Of a stretch of 64,000 nucleotides of DNA, positions 51,368 to 63,200 are shown one piece after another. Numbering within the stretch: the first letter of the stretch is position 1; each line of letters starts with the position of its first letter. The translations under genes were made by a program, and so were the position numbers. The stretch comes from Stratiolaelaps scimitus. Lineage: Eukaryota > Arthropoda > Arachnida > Mesostigmata > Laelapidae. The stretch lies in the NCBI GenBank assembly GCA_019614645.1, contig JABWDB010000005.1, positions 5,922,001-5,986,000 of the forward strand, written 5' to 3'. The notes under the pieces were generated by a model. It had not been told where the DNA came from, did no database searches, and was given only the letters and a program-made list of their open reading frames with translations.

Positions 51368-53710
51368 TTGGTAACGACTGTTCGAGTGTGGTGGAAAGGG
51401 CACCACAGTCGAAAAATTGGCGGTTGGACATATGGTTTCCTCATCGTCGTTGCACAACAGTGCAATTAAGTCTTGCACATCATCTTAGTTATATTAGCTA
51501 GGTTCATTAGTTATTAAGTAGGTCGTTATCAGCTTAGTAACTGTTACTAGGAGAGCATAAATATTATTCGCTTTCGTTCCTCATTTGCATTCTCTTTCTC
51601 GCATCTCTTTCTCTCTCTCTCTCTCTCTCCTCTGTATTTTCTCCAACTCTCGTGCATTTTTCTCTCATTTGCGCCGTTTTTTCTTTTATCCGAAGGGGTT
51701 ACGCCTGATTTCAGGTTTAGCGTTAGCACACAACATGCCGAACAGATAGCTGTCTTGGCCTTGATTTTCACCATCTCTATAAACAGGTCATTTTACCACG
51801 TTTAATCTGCTCATGTTTCTTCAATGCCTTTCACGCGTTCGCTGCAGGCTCGCCCCTTGTCGACACCCCCATATATATATATACCGATGGCCAGTGGCCT
51901 ATGAGTACTGTGGTTCATTGACTTATGTTTTAGTGTCGGTCCGCTCATTCAGATTCAACAACCTCATTTACTTTTTAACCACCATTCCTTAATCTTCCTC
52001 TCTCTTCTCACTTTCACTTTAGCGTCGCCAACTTGAATATTCTCTGTGGCTTCAAGTCTCATTTATTGCCACATTTAGTCATCGGGGTAGTGCCCCATCT
52101 CTACCTTTGTATCAGAGACCCATAATCACCGAATGTTGCAAGTTACGAAGGAAACACGATGTAGCCTGTATGCAGCACATCGTAAACTGTGTAAAGCTGG
52201 TATAGAAAACGGTTTCAATAAAGGAACACGCTCCTCCTGGTTGTCCCCTCGTGTCTTGTTTCCTTAGAGGGACCAGAAGTCACCGGGTATACTTGCCTTT
52301 TTCCATTGGATTACACAAACACTTGCCAATTCCTCGCGATCAATTCGATCACCCATACACAAACACACACACTCACACAGCGAAGCAGTGATTTGATACT
52401 GGCAAACTGTATCATTTTGCTAGTTGCTGATTGGTGCTCCGCAGCGAGCCTCTGCTCTTCGCCCCCCCAGTTACGATCCCCCCATCAAGTACACGTTTGC
52501 TTTGCACACAGCGCACAACAGGTCGTTCAACGTTGAAAATCGCGTGCTGGCGAAGCCGATTGCGCATCGAGCTACGAAGAAAAATTACCATTTTCGGCTT
52601 GCCTCTGATTGCTGCTGGATTACCGTCGTGTGGAGGCGAGCTCCAGCTTGTGCTCTGTCGCACGTGGTAATACTTATGTCGTGTACAGGACGACGCAGTC
52701 ATCTGCTTCGATCTGATGTATACTTGTGGGCATCGTTGTCTTTTCGTTGAAACGCATGTTTCACGCTGTTGCCACGTGTCGATGGCGCCGTCCACGCCGC
52801 ATTTGTCGACCTTCCACGCCGTTTTCTACTGCTCCCTGCGTGCTCTGCATTTCGTGGTCCTCGTCGCTTGGCTAATTAATAATGGGCTGGGTTGTTCGCC
52901 GCGGCAATTAGCGCAAAACCCGATCGCTTCTGGCCTTCTCATTCACTCATTAACTCATTTACGCTCCATAGTAAGTTCGTTTTATTTCCTATAGGTGTGA
53001 TGTGTGTATGCTCCACGCATGCTCATCATCTGATCATCACTTAATTATCAGTAATTCAATTAGTTCTAGATGAATGTGGAGAGTAAGAGAGAGAGAGAGA
53101 GAGAGAGTGAATAAACTCAGTTCATTTATCGCTCACGTATCGTCGACATCATTTTTGCCAGTGTCAATTACAATATTGCAGTACAACGCTGCCTCACTTT
53201 ACCACAAGTGTGTAAATTGAATACTATATATCTCTCGTTATTCCTTATTATTATTCTTCAACATCACCGTCGTCGTCATCGTCCCGGTAAATATTAGCGC
53301 TGCTGCAGGAGTCACAACCGTTATGTCTGGCTTTGCGTATACAATATAATAATAATAATAATAATAGTACTAGTTGTAATGAGTGTGTTTGTTCTTGTGT
53401 GTATCCTCTTGCGTGACTGTCTGTCTGTGTGCATATGTGTGTGAATGCTGCAGTCGTATCGCTTGTCATCACTTCGGCAAACGGCGCGAACTGATATGGC
53501 CGGCCAGTGTCACTAAAGAGCGTTTTTGCACGGCGTTCAAACGCCCTAAAACGCCGACATGGGGACTGGCACACATCATATTCGTGTGTACACCATCATA
53601 AAATAGAATAGGTCGGCGAAAACGTGTTCGAAAATTGCTGTGTCCACCTCTGTCATCGGCGGACACAGCCATCCAGATACCCAGACACACTCAGACATAC
53701 CACCACCCTC

Positions 53711-53737
53711 ATATATATATATATATATATATATATA
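53711..53737. repeat. (TA)n microsatellite
   Basis: Intergenic AT alternation of 27 bases. Confidence 0.93.
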
Positions 53738-54702
53738 GCCACACCACACAGTTTCTTCGTTCGGCCAGTAAATTAGTTATTGTCTGTTTGTTTGTAATGG
53801 TTGATAATCTTAGTGCAGTAATAGTATTGCAGTGGCTCGAGGTTCCCTTTCATCCAGCAGCAACAGTTAGAGATGGACACATACACATATACACACACAC
53901 ACACGCACAGACAGTCAGTCAGTCCACGTCTTCTTATTCTTGTAAGCATTCATTAGGCATGTCTGTCACGCCTGTCCTAAAACATGCAGACACTCACCGA
54001 GGTATTCGATTAACGATCGTTGATGTATGTTACCTATATCTCTTCTAGGTGGTCGTGCCCGCAGACATGGTCGCAGACTGCAACCAGTACAGGTAATCAG
54101 GGAATTCTGCCCAGTACGGTGTCAACGGCGGAGGAAGCAACAATTATTATTATTATTATTATTATGTTAGGGTTCACATCGTCGGTACTGCCGTCTTACG
54201 CGGGCCGATCTTAATTCATACTAGACAGTCTCTTCTGTTTTGGAAATTGCTGAAGTAACGTCATTAGTAGCTATATATCGTTTGTTCGATCTCTCAACGT
54301 TGCGGGCTCGGGTCGCCGTTTCAGTCTCATTTCGCATCTCGGTCTGTTGGATGGCCAATCATGACATGGCCTAGTACTCTCTGTAAGAACGTACATCAGG
54401 AGGTGTGATGCGACTGACAAGCGTCTTAACCCGCTCTGGAGTATATTCACAGGTAGAGTCATCATTATGCTATTTATAATTGAGATCAGTTATCATCGGA
54501 CACTACCGACAATACCGAAAGCAGAGTGGACGGTGTACGCCCGCACAGACTAGGCCCGGCCGAAGCCAAACTCGCAGATCGCATTATGTGTCCCCTTTCC
54601 AACAGAATACCGCAACAAAGACTATTCATGATTACGCAGACATGCTCTTTCCTTCTCTCTCACAAACTCTTCTACGCACATTTTAATATATACTGTATAT
54701 TG

Positions 54703-54705
<3 letters not shown>

Positions 54706-54789
<84 letters not shown>
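54706..54789. repeat. (TA)n microsatellite, 84 bp
   Basis: The longest dinucleotide tract in the window, uninterrupted, between the two convergent genes. It could extrude a cruciform and is prone to length change and assembly error. Confidence 0.97.
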
Positions 54790-54794
<5 letters not shown>

Positions 54795-55956
54795 ATGCCA
54801 AGCGTGTTATCGAATTATTGAAAATTCAATCAAAATCAGCTGGCCACACAACCGCAGTGTTGGTTTATATCTTTAGTATATACTGAAGGGTCTAGTGTAT
54901 TTGCCCACTTTAACCATGGAGAGTTTTCCTAAGGTTATTAATATGATTCTATTCTATTATATGATTATTAGCATTTTCATCTCATGATTTGACTACAAAT
55001 ATTCTTTGCTAGGCTCATTCTTTGCACGGCGGGCCATTTACGGATCATTTACGTCCGCGTTACAGGAACCCGGTTGTTGTTAGTCTAGTTCGTTTTATTT
55101 CCATTTCTATTCCGCTTCGGAAGTTCTTTCACGTAGCAGCTGAGTTATGAGACCCAGACGTATAAGCACACGACACTTATACAGTACCGTTTCGGTTAAA
55201 CGCCCGGGCAGACACAATCAAGCAACGACTTGGGTAGCCAGCCATTTGTCGATGATGCTATTGTCGTGAATAATTCAAAGTAACTTCCTAAGCCTCTATT
55301 CCCTATCCTATGTCCCATATCTCTGGCAGACTACTGTAGCCAAAATCACAACGTTCTGCCGCTTCAAGTGCGGCGTGGACTCGTAAGCTAGTTAGCAACG
55401 CCCTGTTCGGGGGCCCGTTGGAAACCTGGAAACCTATTCGGGTATGGCAAGTCTACCGGGCGGAACGCGAATGTTCGGCGGAAGTCGACGATACACCGAA
55501 GCTCACAGAGGACACGTAGTGCGCTCTATGGCAAGCGGCGACTGGAGCTTGTCCACGATATGGGCTGTATTTTAGCCACGGCCTATTCGCCATTGTGCAC
55601 TGCGGGGCATAAGATAACACTGCTCGTATTAATGATTAGCATTCACAACCGCTGCAAATTCACCGAAAAATTGTTTCTATGCGACACGTCCAGGATCTAC
55701 AGCTTTACTATCCTGTTACCCATTAATGTTTCCAGCAGGGAATGCTTGTGATAAATATTGGCACGCATCACGGAGGAGCGCCTTAGTCCCGTCACAACAA
55801 AGCGAAATCGTTCTAATGGTGTTCAGCGGTCTTCGGCCGCATCCGTGTTTTGGTGCGCGATCATGGACACCAAAAGTTACACAATAAACTTATCACCCGT
55901 GGGGTCTGGTATAATAGCACTCGTCTGTCATCTCGTACTTCAAAGCTATTCAGGCA

Positions 55957-55991
<35 letters not shown>

Positions 55992-57901
55992 TTTTAATTG
56001 CATGATACCTGAGAACATGTCAATTATATTGCTAAACTCCAATGCTGCCGTAGCTGTATCGTTCGACATACCGCTCTCACACTTCTCAAGAAACATGCAT
56101 CAGTTAGCATCCAACATCTACTCCTGCTGTAATAGCGGTTCAATCAGTTATTCGAAGGAGTGAATTGCTGGTCCCGTATTGACCATAACACTGAGAACCC
56201 CAGACATCCGCGTTCATGTTCTAACCTATTAAGGTGCCTGAATAAGGCGGCAACCTCGTACCTCGTTCGGGTAAACTTGTGGACAGTGTAATTCACAACC
56301 TATCGGTATCGAAAAACATCTCAGTCAACAACAGACACAACTGCGTTCGCTCTCGTCATTACAACACGGCAGTGAGGCGCACCACGGAGACGGAGTCGCG
56401 CTTGAAATGCTGACGAAAAAGCCGTAAAAATAACAATTTTATACATTTGTTTCAGCACTTTCTGCATGGCAACGAAGCACCGATCATCATCATCTGGTGT
56501 TTACATTTTCGAACGCACATATATATAGAGAGACAACAGTGTAATCAGGAAGAATCGTTCATCGAATATAAAGAGCTCGTAGAATCAGCCTTCTTCTCGA
56601 GTTCGTGAGTTAGCCATTGTGGATATGCCACGCTCGCATGGCTCGATTACACGAAGGAAGGGAACTAAAAGTCGAACATACGCGTCATTGAACGGAGTAT
56701 ATAGGGTGCGGCATAACTCTCAGAGCGTCAACGAAACTCTGTTTCTCAAAGCGCCACTGCTGACTATGCGTTTTTATTTTTAATATTTCCTCATTTGTGT
56801 GTTTCTGTTTGTGTTTCTGTATGTGTGTGTGTGTGTGTTCGTGCGAATGTTTTCTCGCCACAACGCTCATTTGAGTGAGTGAACGGGTCCATTGGTTTAT
56901 GAGGGTGCTCACGAGCAGATGATTAAATAATGCATGCGCAGTCAATGCATGGTCAGCGACGAGGTGTCTACGAACGCTGTATCAAATATGAGGTCACAAT
57001 CTTGCATCAGAGTGAACGCCAACTCGTCACTCGATCTATCGTCTAGCAATCGATCCATCACGAAAGCCACTCCACCAGGGTGTGTGAACGTGTTTGTATA
57101 TTACAATTCATATATAGATGGTATCAAGCCAGTCGACAAGACAAAACAAAAACCTCATAAACAGTAGTGGCGATTGGACACGCGGAACCGTGGGCTGCAG
57201 ATATCCGTTTGCGATCCGTTCGGACACTTCTCATACGGGCACGCTCCCAACTCTCACAACGACACGCGAGCACAAATCGCCGACGGGGCTGTGAGACGTT
57301 GTCATCATTAAAGCACATCGTTAGTATCCTGGTACGGGTTTTCGTTTACGTGTATATTTTGTAAGTAATCAGTCATACCGCAGTCGCAGTTAGAGATTAT
57401 AACTAGCATCGATATTAATTAGTTCACTAACACACACACCATGTGATGCATTGTTTTCTGTCACTATTATTTTTTTTATAAGCATTCGTTATATCGTGCT
57501 GTCAATGAGTATCGAACACACTTGTACACGTGATCCGTGTCCATGAGTGTTCACACACACGCACGCACACACAGGCATACTTCCAGAAGTAATTAAATCG
57601 TATCTTATACAAGAACGATAATAACAATAATGCCTGTGAAAAACGCACCGGCAAATATCGTGCGCTGAATTCGCATTCATCGCCAATTCGGTTCTTATCG
57701 CAGGCCCAAACATTTCATTCTGTCGGTAGATCAGTCGAATTCGTATTTAGCAGCAAAGCTCCTCCATTCATTTCATCATCTCGCATACACTTCATCTCTC
57801 GCATCTCTCGTCTCAATGTATTTTGCAACAACAGGCATTCGCCACCACTGGCATACATGGCTTACTATTAATGCTGATCGAGACACGACCATGCTCCAAG
57901 C

Positions 57902-57936
<35 letters not shown>
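57902..57936. repeat. (TA)n microsatellite with one TG interruption
   Basis: Intergenic AT alternation interrupted once by TG. Confidence 0.9.
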
Positions 57937-57937
<1 letters not shown>

Positions 57938-58428
57938 ATACCCGCTGTATCTGCAGCTGATGCAATGCATCTCATACTTACTGATATCTCGGCGACTAAT
58001 ACAAGCCTACGTTATATTGTGGCTATGCGATGTGCTGCTGTATCAGTGACAACGTCCATAGTTCCAATAGTTTTGGGAGGTGATGTAACAACAACCCCTA
58101 TTGAGTTTCCCGGAGCCGTCCAGAGCAAAAGCAGCATAAGAATCGATCAAACAAGAGCAAGGGAATTTGACTCCAACCGGAAAAGAACGAGTGGGGGCAA
58201 AAAACGATTTCGGGGCGGACTCGCTTCAATTGAGTCTCCGTTCAATCCCTTTCTGGCAGCGGTCCATATGGGCATGTGCTATTCTATAAATTCAACTGTC
58301 AATAAACAACAGACATTGGCTAGTTGTGTTGTAGCAGCAATTAGAGAGCATCTGAACACGTCGTCATCTCACTCGTGCTCATGGAGATGTTACTAATGGT
58401 CAGGCTGAACGGCTGCCTCATTCTGTAT

Positions 58429-58430
58429 TA

Positions 58431-58461
<31 letters not shown>
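58429..58461. repeat. (TA)n microsatellite
   Basis: Intergenic, with one TG interruption at the left end. Confidence 0.9.
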
Positions 58462-59119
58462 GCGGATGTAGGTATCGAAAGAGATGGTGAGTGGTCAGGC
58501 CAGGTGGGAAGCTGCAACATAACAACAAACAGAGACAACACACTGCGTTCTCAACTCTACCATTCGTTGCTTAAACCATTGCTTATAAGACGATCGTTAT
58601 CAGGTATCTAAGAACAGTGGGAGAGGAAACAGCTGGGAATAAGCGGGAGGCTATAAGGTGACGAGGTCAATACACCTTGGTCAACGGGCGCGCAATATGG
58701 GAAAAGTACACTAGATGTCAAGGTCAGTGCGGTCAGCGAAGCCATTAGACGAATGTTTCCGATGCCGACTGAATCATCCAACTGAATTCGTATCATGAGC
58801 CACTGGAAAAAATTGGACGGTCGTCATTGTGACCGTGTCCCGCAATTCGTTCCACGCAACCCATCTGCCGCCCTCATTGTTATCAATCATGAACGTCACT
58901 ACAACAGCTATTACTGCTAGAACCAAGAACATATCCACATCGCGATTCTCGCTACATTGAACTGTTGTTTGGAACCAGGTCGGACAGAATCCTGTACGGC
59001 AAATCACTATTTACACGAGTGTCTCTCTCATCATCGTCAGTCATATCATGTGATCATTCGTTTGTGTAATTATAATGATTATTATTGTTGTGGGCATAAT
59101 CATCCACCGATCGCTATCA

Positions 59120-59770
59120 TTGCCGCTTTACGAACATCGTCATCATTCCGCGAGAATCATAATCAACGCGAAACAATCGAATCAAATCAGTATCCAAGTC
59201 ATTGTCACGCCCAGTCAATACATCAATCACCTCCGCAATCATTTCCATCACATTCATGACCATCACCAGCTCGAAATCATATAATAATCATCCTCAAATC
59301 AAGTGAAACCTGCATTCACGGACAAAACAAATCACTCGTAAGCATCCTCAACCGCATCATACGTCAATTTGCGTTATTATTATTATCATTATCAGAAGAG
59401 ACAGATTACTGACCAGCGGCAAATCGTCTGTCTGCTACTCAGTCGAGAACAATCACCAGTCAATTGGCGTTCCACAGATCGGTCAGGTTAGTCGATTCGT
59501 ACAAGTCAAGTGATCATTAATCAGTCCGCTAATCAATCAATTATTCGACCAGACAACAAATCAGTCCGTCAATCAGCCAATCAATACATCAGCATATCAA
59601 TCATCAGTCCACTCCGAGCTAATCAATCAGTCCGTTCAGTCAAGTGTTCACGTTCGATGAAACAGTGGCTGGCAGCTAATCTAAAGGCATGGCATCATCA
59701 TTGTCAATCACCGTCAGTGCCAATCCCCATCAATCGTCAATCACTATCGAACATCATCGTCCTCATCTGA
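59120..59770 (+). repeat. Low-complexity tract built from TCAATC/CAGT words
   Basis: About 650 bases poor in G on this strand and rich in AATCA, TCAATCA and CAGTCC words, densest at 59500-59650. It looks like a decayed tetranucleotide array. Open frames across it are asparagine/serine/isoleucine-rich by-products. Confidence 0.6.
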
Positions 59771-60033
59771 CTGGGTCTGGGTTTTTCTTGCGTGGTTTGT
59801 TGCTTGGTTCATTGGATAGATGGATGGAGGTTGCTCGGATCGGGCAGAGGTTGACAGGCCAGTCATGACTGAGGCACTCTATTCATTGCTTGCCATATAT
59901 TATTATTATTATTATAGAATAGATAGACACGCATCCCTCTCCCTAGGCTTCGTCCTTTCTCGTTAGCACTATACTGTTCTCTCTATTGCTGCTATGTTTT
60001 TTTTTCGAACGTTCTTTCAGCGCTATCTTTGTC

Positions 60034-60258
60034 TCACTCGATGAGAAGGTTGAAGTGCACCTGCTTACGATCCCAGTAGTTGACGGGGTCACGTGAAACG
60101 TTACCTGCCGTAACCCCCAGGCCGCTTCCGGCATCGTCGGGACTCGAGTAGATGGTGCACGTCACGCCGATAGCCACGCCCACCGTCGGCTGCACGAACT
60201 GCACGGCGATAAGTGGTGGCATGTACGGTGGACTGGGCCCGGCGGGAAAGTACACCAG
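60034..60258 (-). CDS. ATPase beta-like gene, last exon
   Basis: The acceptor is CAATTTCCAG. It reads in phase 0: LVYFPAGPSPPYMPPLIAVQ, then PTVGVAIGVTCTIYSS, a loop with an NVS glycosylation site, and DRKQVHFNLLIE followed by TGA. This matches the C-terminal immunoglobulin-like part of beta subunits (YxxPLxAVxF, VxVxCxxWAxN, DRxxxxGxVxFxxxID). The loop between the last Cys and DRK is longer than usual. No AATAAA was noted close downstream on this strand. Confidence 0.87.
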   Translation of the reverse strand: MVYFPAGPSPPYMPPLIAVQFVQPTVGVAIGVTCTIYSSPDDAGSGLGVTAGNVSRDPVNYWDRKQVHFNLLIE

Positions 60259-63200
60259 CTGGAAATTGAGAAGAGCGCCAGGCGCAATAGGTGAACAGAC
60301 GATTCAGCATGTGCACAGTTAGGTGTTGTAGGTTTGACGCCCGAGGGCGTAACTTACGTAAACGCCAGACGGAGAGAACGGAGAGGTATTTTAAGGCCCG
60401 TTCACCCTGATCAGTACAAGGGTGCCGGCAACCTATGCTCCACTAGACCTGTCATAAATGTGCATTTTGATGGTCACATCTTTCGCACTAATCGGTCAAC
60501 GAACAAATTCAAAATTCAAATTGTGACAGCATAATGCTTTGACTCATCATGACGTCTTGTTTATCTCAGACGATACGGAAGATGCAATACACGCACACAC
60601 ACACATACATTCCGCGACAAAATGATAGCCCACTCCCATTTTTCGGACTTTTTTCCTCAACGATAAGTAGCAATGCAGTTTCGCTTTCAGTCATTCAAAG
60701 TCATCACATTTCAAGAATATTCCACGAATCTTTGCCTATCGAACTTCGTCGTGGACATTTGATATCCGACATTGTCGTTTTGATCGACAAAATGATAGCC
60801 CAGTTAGTGTTTTTGCGGAGTGAGATGGCAGTTGAAATGCAACTGAGTTCTAAGATCGTTCGCGTACAGATTTTCTGGAGACCTTGTCAGCTATAACTAC
60901 GATGGGCCGGGGCCGCCAACTTAGTGAAGACGAGAAAGAAGATTAGTTTCAACCTCAATGAAGAAAACAATTCAAAATCGAAAATCGCGCGAATTTTGCA
61001 AAGAAGCAGGGAGGTCATTTTGATCTTTCTTGAAGATTCTGAACAGTACGGGACCAAGAAGGCGCCAAGACCACCAGAGGCAGTAAGCGCGCGTGAAAAA
61101 CGCTCCGTCCTCCGAAGAGCCTCTAACTGAGTTTTGACTTGTCGCCAAATTGCATCTGAGGCTAGAGTAGAGAAACGAACGTCCGAAAGGTGCAAAGATG
61201 TCGCCAGGCATCAGAGCATTTTGTTCAAAGAAAATTCAAACGAAAACCTCATTTAATATTGAAACACACATCCAAGATTGAGCTTCGCTCGTGAGCAAAT
61301 TTCGTTTACAGAGGAGTGGCAACTGTGTTGTTTTCCGTTGAAAAGAGATTCAATCTCGCTGGTCCTGATGAACATCCTCATTAGTGCGACAACACTAAGA
61401 AAGAAAAGAAACTCCTAAGTCGACGACAAGCGGGAGGTGGTGATGTGATCATTTGGCCCGGTACTGGCTACAACGGAAAGACCGATTCGGCCTTCGTAGA
61501 CGGGCGCATGAATAGTCGTGCCTACGTCACCAAGTTGAAGGATCAACTTTGGAAACACGCCGAGAAGATCTGTGCTGGAAGGTTGATCTTCCAGCAGGAT
61601 AACGCTGCAGTTCATACGGCGAAGATCGTCAAATGAGTTCTTCGGAACTCAAGACATACAGTTACTGAGCTGGCCCGCACGCTCTCCAGACTTGAATATT
61701 ATAGAAAACCTGTGGGGCGTCTTACCTAGGGGTGGCAAGCAGTATCAACCGTTACATGGGCTAAAAAAAGCTTTGGTAGCCGAATGGAATGTTCTTGATC
61801 AAAACCTCATACGTAAATTTTATGAATATATTTCGGGTCTAGAGAACGGCGGAGGCCCTAAATTTGCAGAAAAGTTTGCAGGAGAACGATCTTAGAACTC
61901 GGTTGTGTTCGACAAACACTCACTGGGCTACCATTTTGTTGCACCCTCAAAATGACAATATCCGATATCAAATGTCTACATCTAAGTTAGATAGCCAGAT
62001 ATTAGTGGAATATTCTTGAAATGTGATGACTTTGAAGGACTGAACGCGAAACTTCATTGCTACTTACGGGGAGTACTTCAAGAGGTACATCTCCTCTTGA
62101 GAGCGCTTTATCCGAACGAAAAAAAGAGAAAATTCCGAGAGAAATTGAGAACCCAATTATTGTTACAATCGGTCTAATCGTACCTTATAGCCGGGGTCGG
62201 GTGTGTAGACGAGGCTGCCCATGTTCTCCTGGTCCACGACCGTATTGCCAAAGCAGTCGACGGCCACGGTGTCCGATCCCTCGACGACGCGCGGCTCAAA
62301 GTCGCGCGCTGACGAGAACTGCAGAAACACACACGGCTTGCCGCGGTCGTAGCCATAATTACTTTCGGAACTACATTCCCTGTTGAGATCATTGTTATAT
62401 GACAGGTACAGTGAGTAACCATAGCTTAAGCACTGTCCGTGTTGGAGGCTCTATCTTTAGGTCCTTGAATCTTTCGAATAATAAAAGTATTATAGGCAGG
62501 GTAGTAGTCGCTTCTACATACACCTATCTGTAGTTAGCACAAAGCGGCCACTTATACTATCAGTAAGTATTATTATTATCACTATCACCATTCGATTGTT
62601 ATGAAATAAGAAAGAGCGTAACTCAAAAACAACATCGACAACAATACGCACCGGTCAATGTGGCGTATATCGAACAAGCACTGCTTGTGCCTGTCGGGCC
62701 GCCTCGTTAGCGGCCTGGCGGAGGAGCAGTCCGTAAGGTTGGGATTTCCAAGGGCCCTGTCCAGGTCGTACCTAGCCAACAAGTCGTCCAATTCTTTCAC
62801 GAGGACTCGCCAGTCCAATTGGTCTCCCTTGCTGGCGCCGTGTCTGTGCAGAGGCGGAGACAGCGGCAAAGTAATAGCAGACCAAATACATGTGTTATAA
62901 GCACATCTCCTCTCAATCTACCGACTATGGGAGCTTCACGCCACGGAGAACATTGGACGCTTCTTGGCCGAGCTGTTCGGCGTCGGCCTAGATATTCTTT
63001 GAGCATAGATTAGTTCTAACCAGGTCACCTTTTCCACACATCGCGCATACATAACACACTCTCTGTCTCTCTCTGTCTCCGGTTATGTATGTTAGCCGTG
63101 CTGTATGCAGCCATTTTGGTCGATACAAGCCCACATTCACCTCATAGATCCAAGCGTGCGATATAAACAAAGCTATGTTCGCACCCGTAGAGCTGTGAAT

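Larger units (their letters stand above)
50253..60033. other. Intergenic DNA between the two convergent genes
   Basis: Dominated by microsatellites, (CT)n/(GA)n runs (about 50958-51003, 51607-51629, 53088-53108) and the TCAATC tract. A GC-moderate stretch at 52.4-53.0 kb has frames on both strands but nothing recognisable. Confidence 0.5.
60666..62064 (+). mobile_element. Decayed Tc1-like DNA transposon with long inverted repeats
   Basis: The element is about 1.4 kb in the last intron of the ATPase beta gene, flanked by TA on both sides (60664-60665 and 62065-62066). Both ends begin AGTAGCAATG and carry inverted repeats of about 145 bp with scattered differences. The interior holds relics of a DD34E transposase in broken frames: MGRGRQLSEDEKED at 60902, a helix-turn-helix-like part (KIARILQRSREVI), AREKRSVLRRASN, a WPGTGYNGK block, IFQQDNAAVHTAK and SPDLNIIENLWG. 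The first catalytic Asp is a Val codon (61337-61339). Stops and a one-base frame change between the second Asp (61598) and the Glu (61704) show it is dead, though the ends are complete. Confidence 0.85.

Noticed and set aside
57917..58396. 159-codon open frame on the + strand
   Set aside because: It starts inside a (TA)n tract, has no recognisable domain and no splice support.
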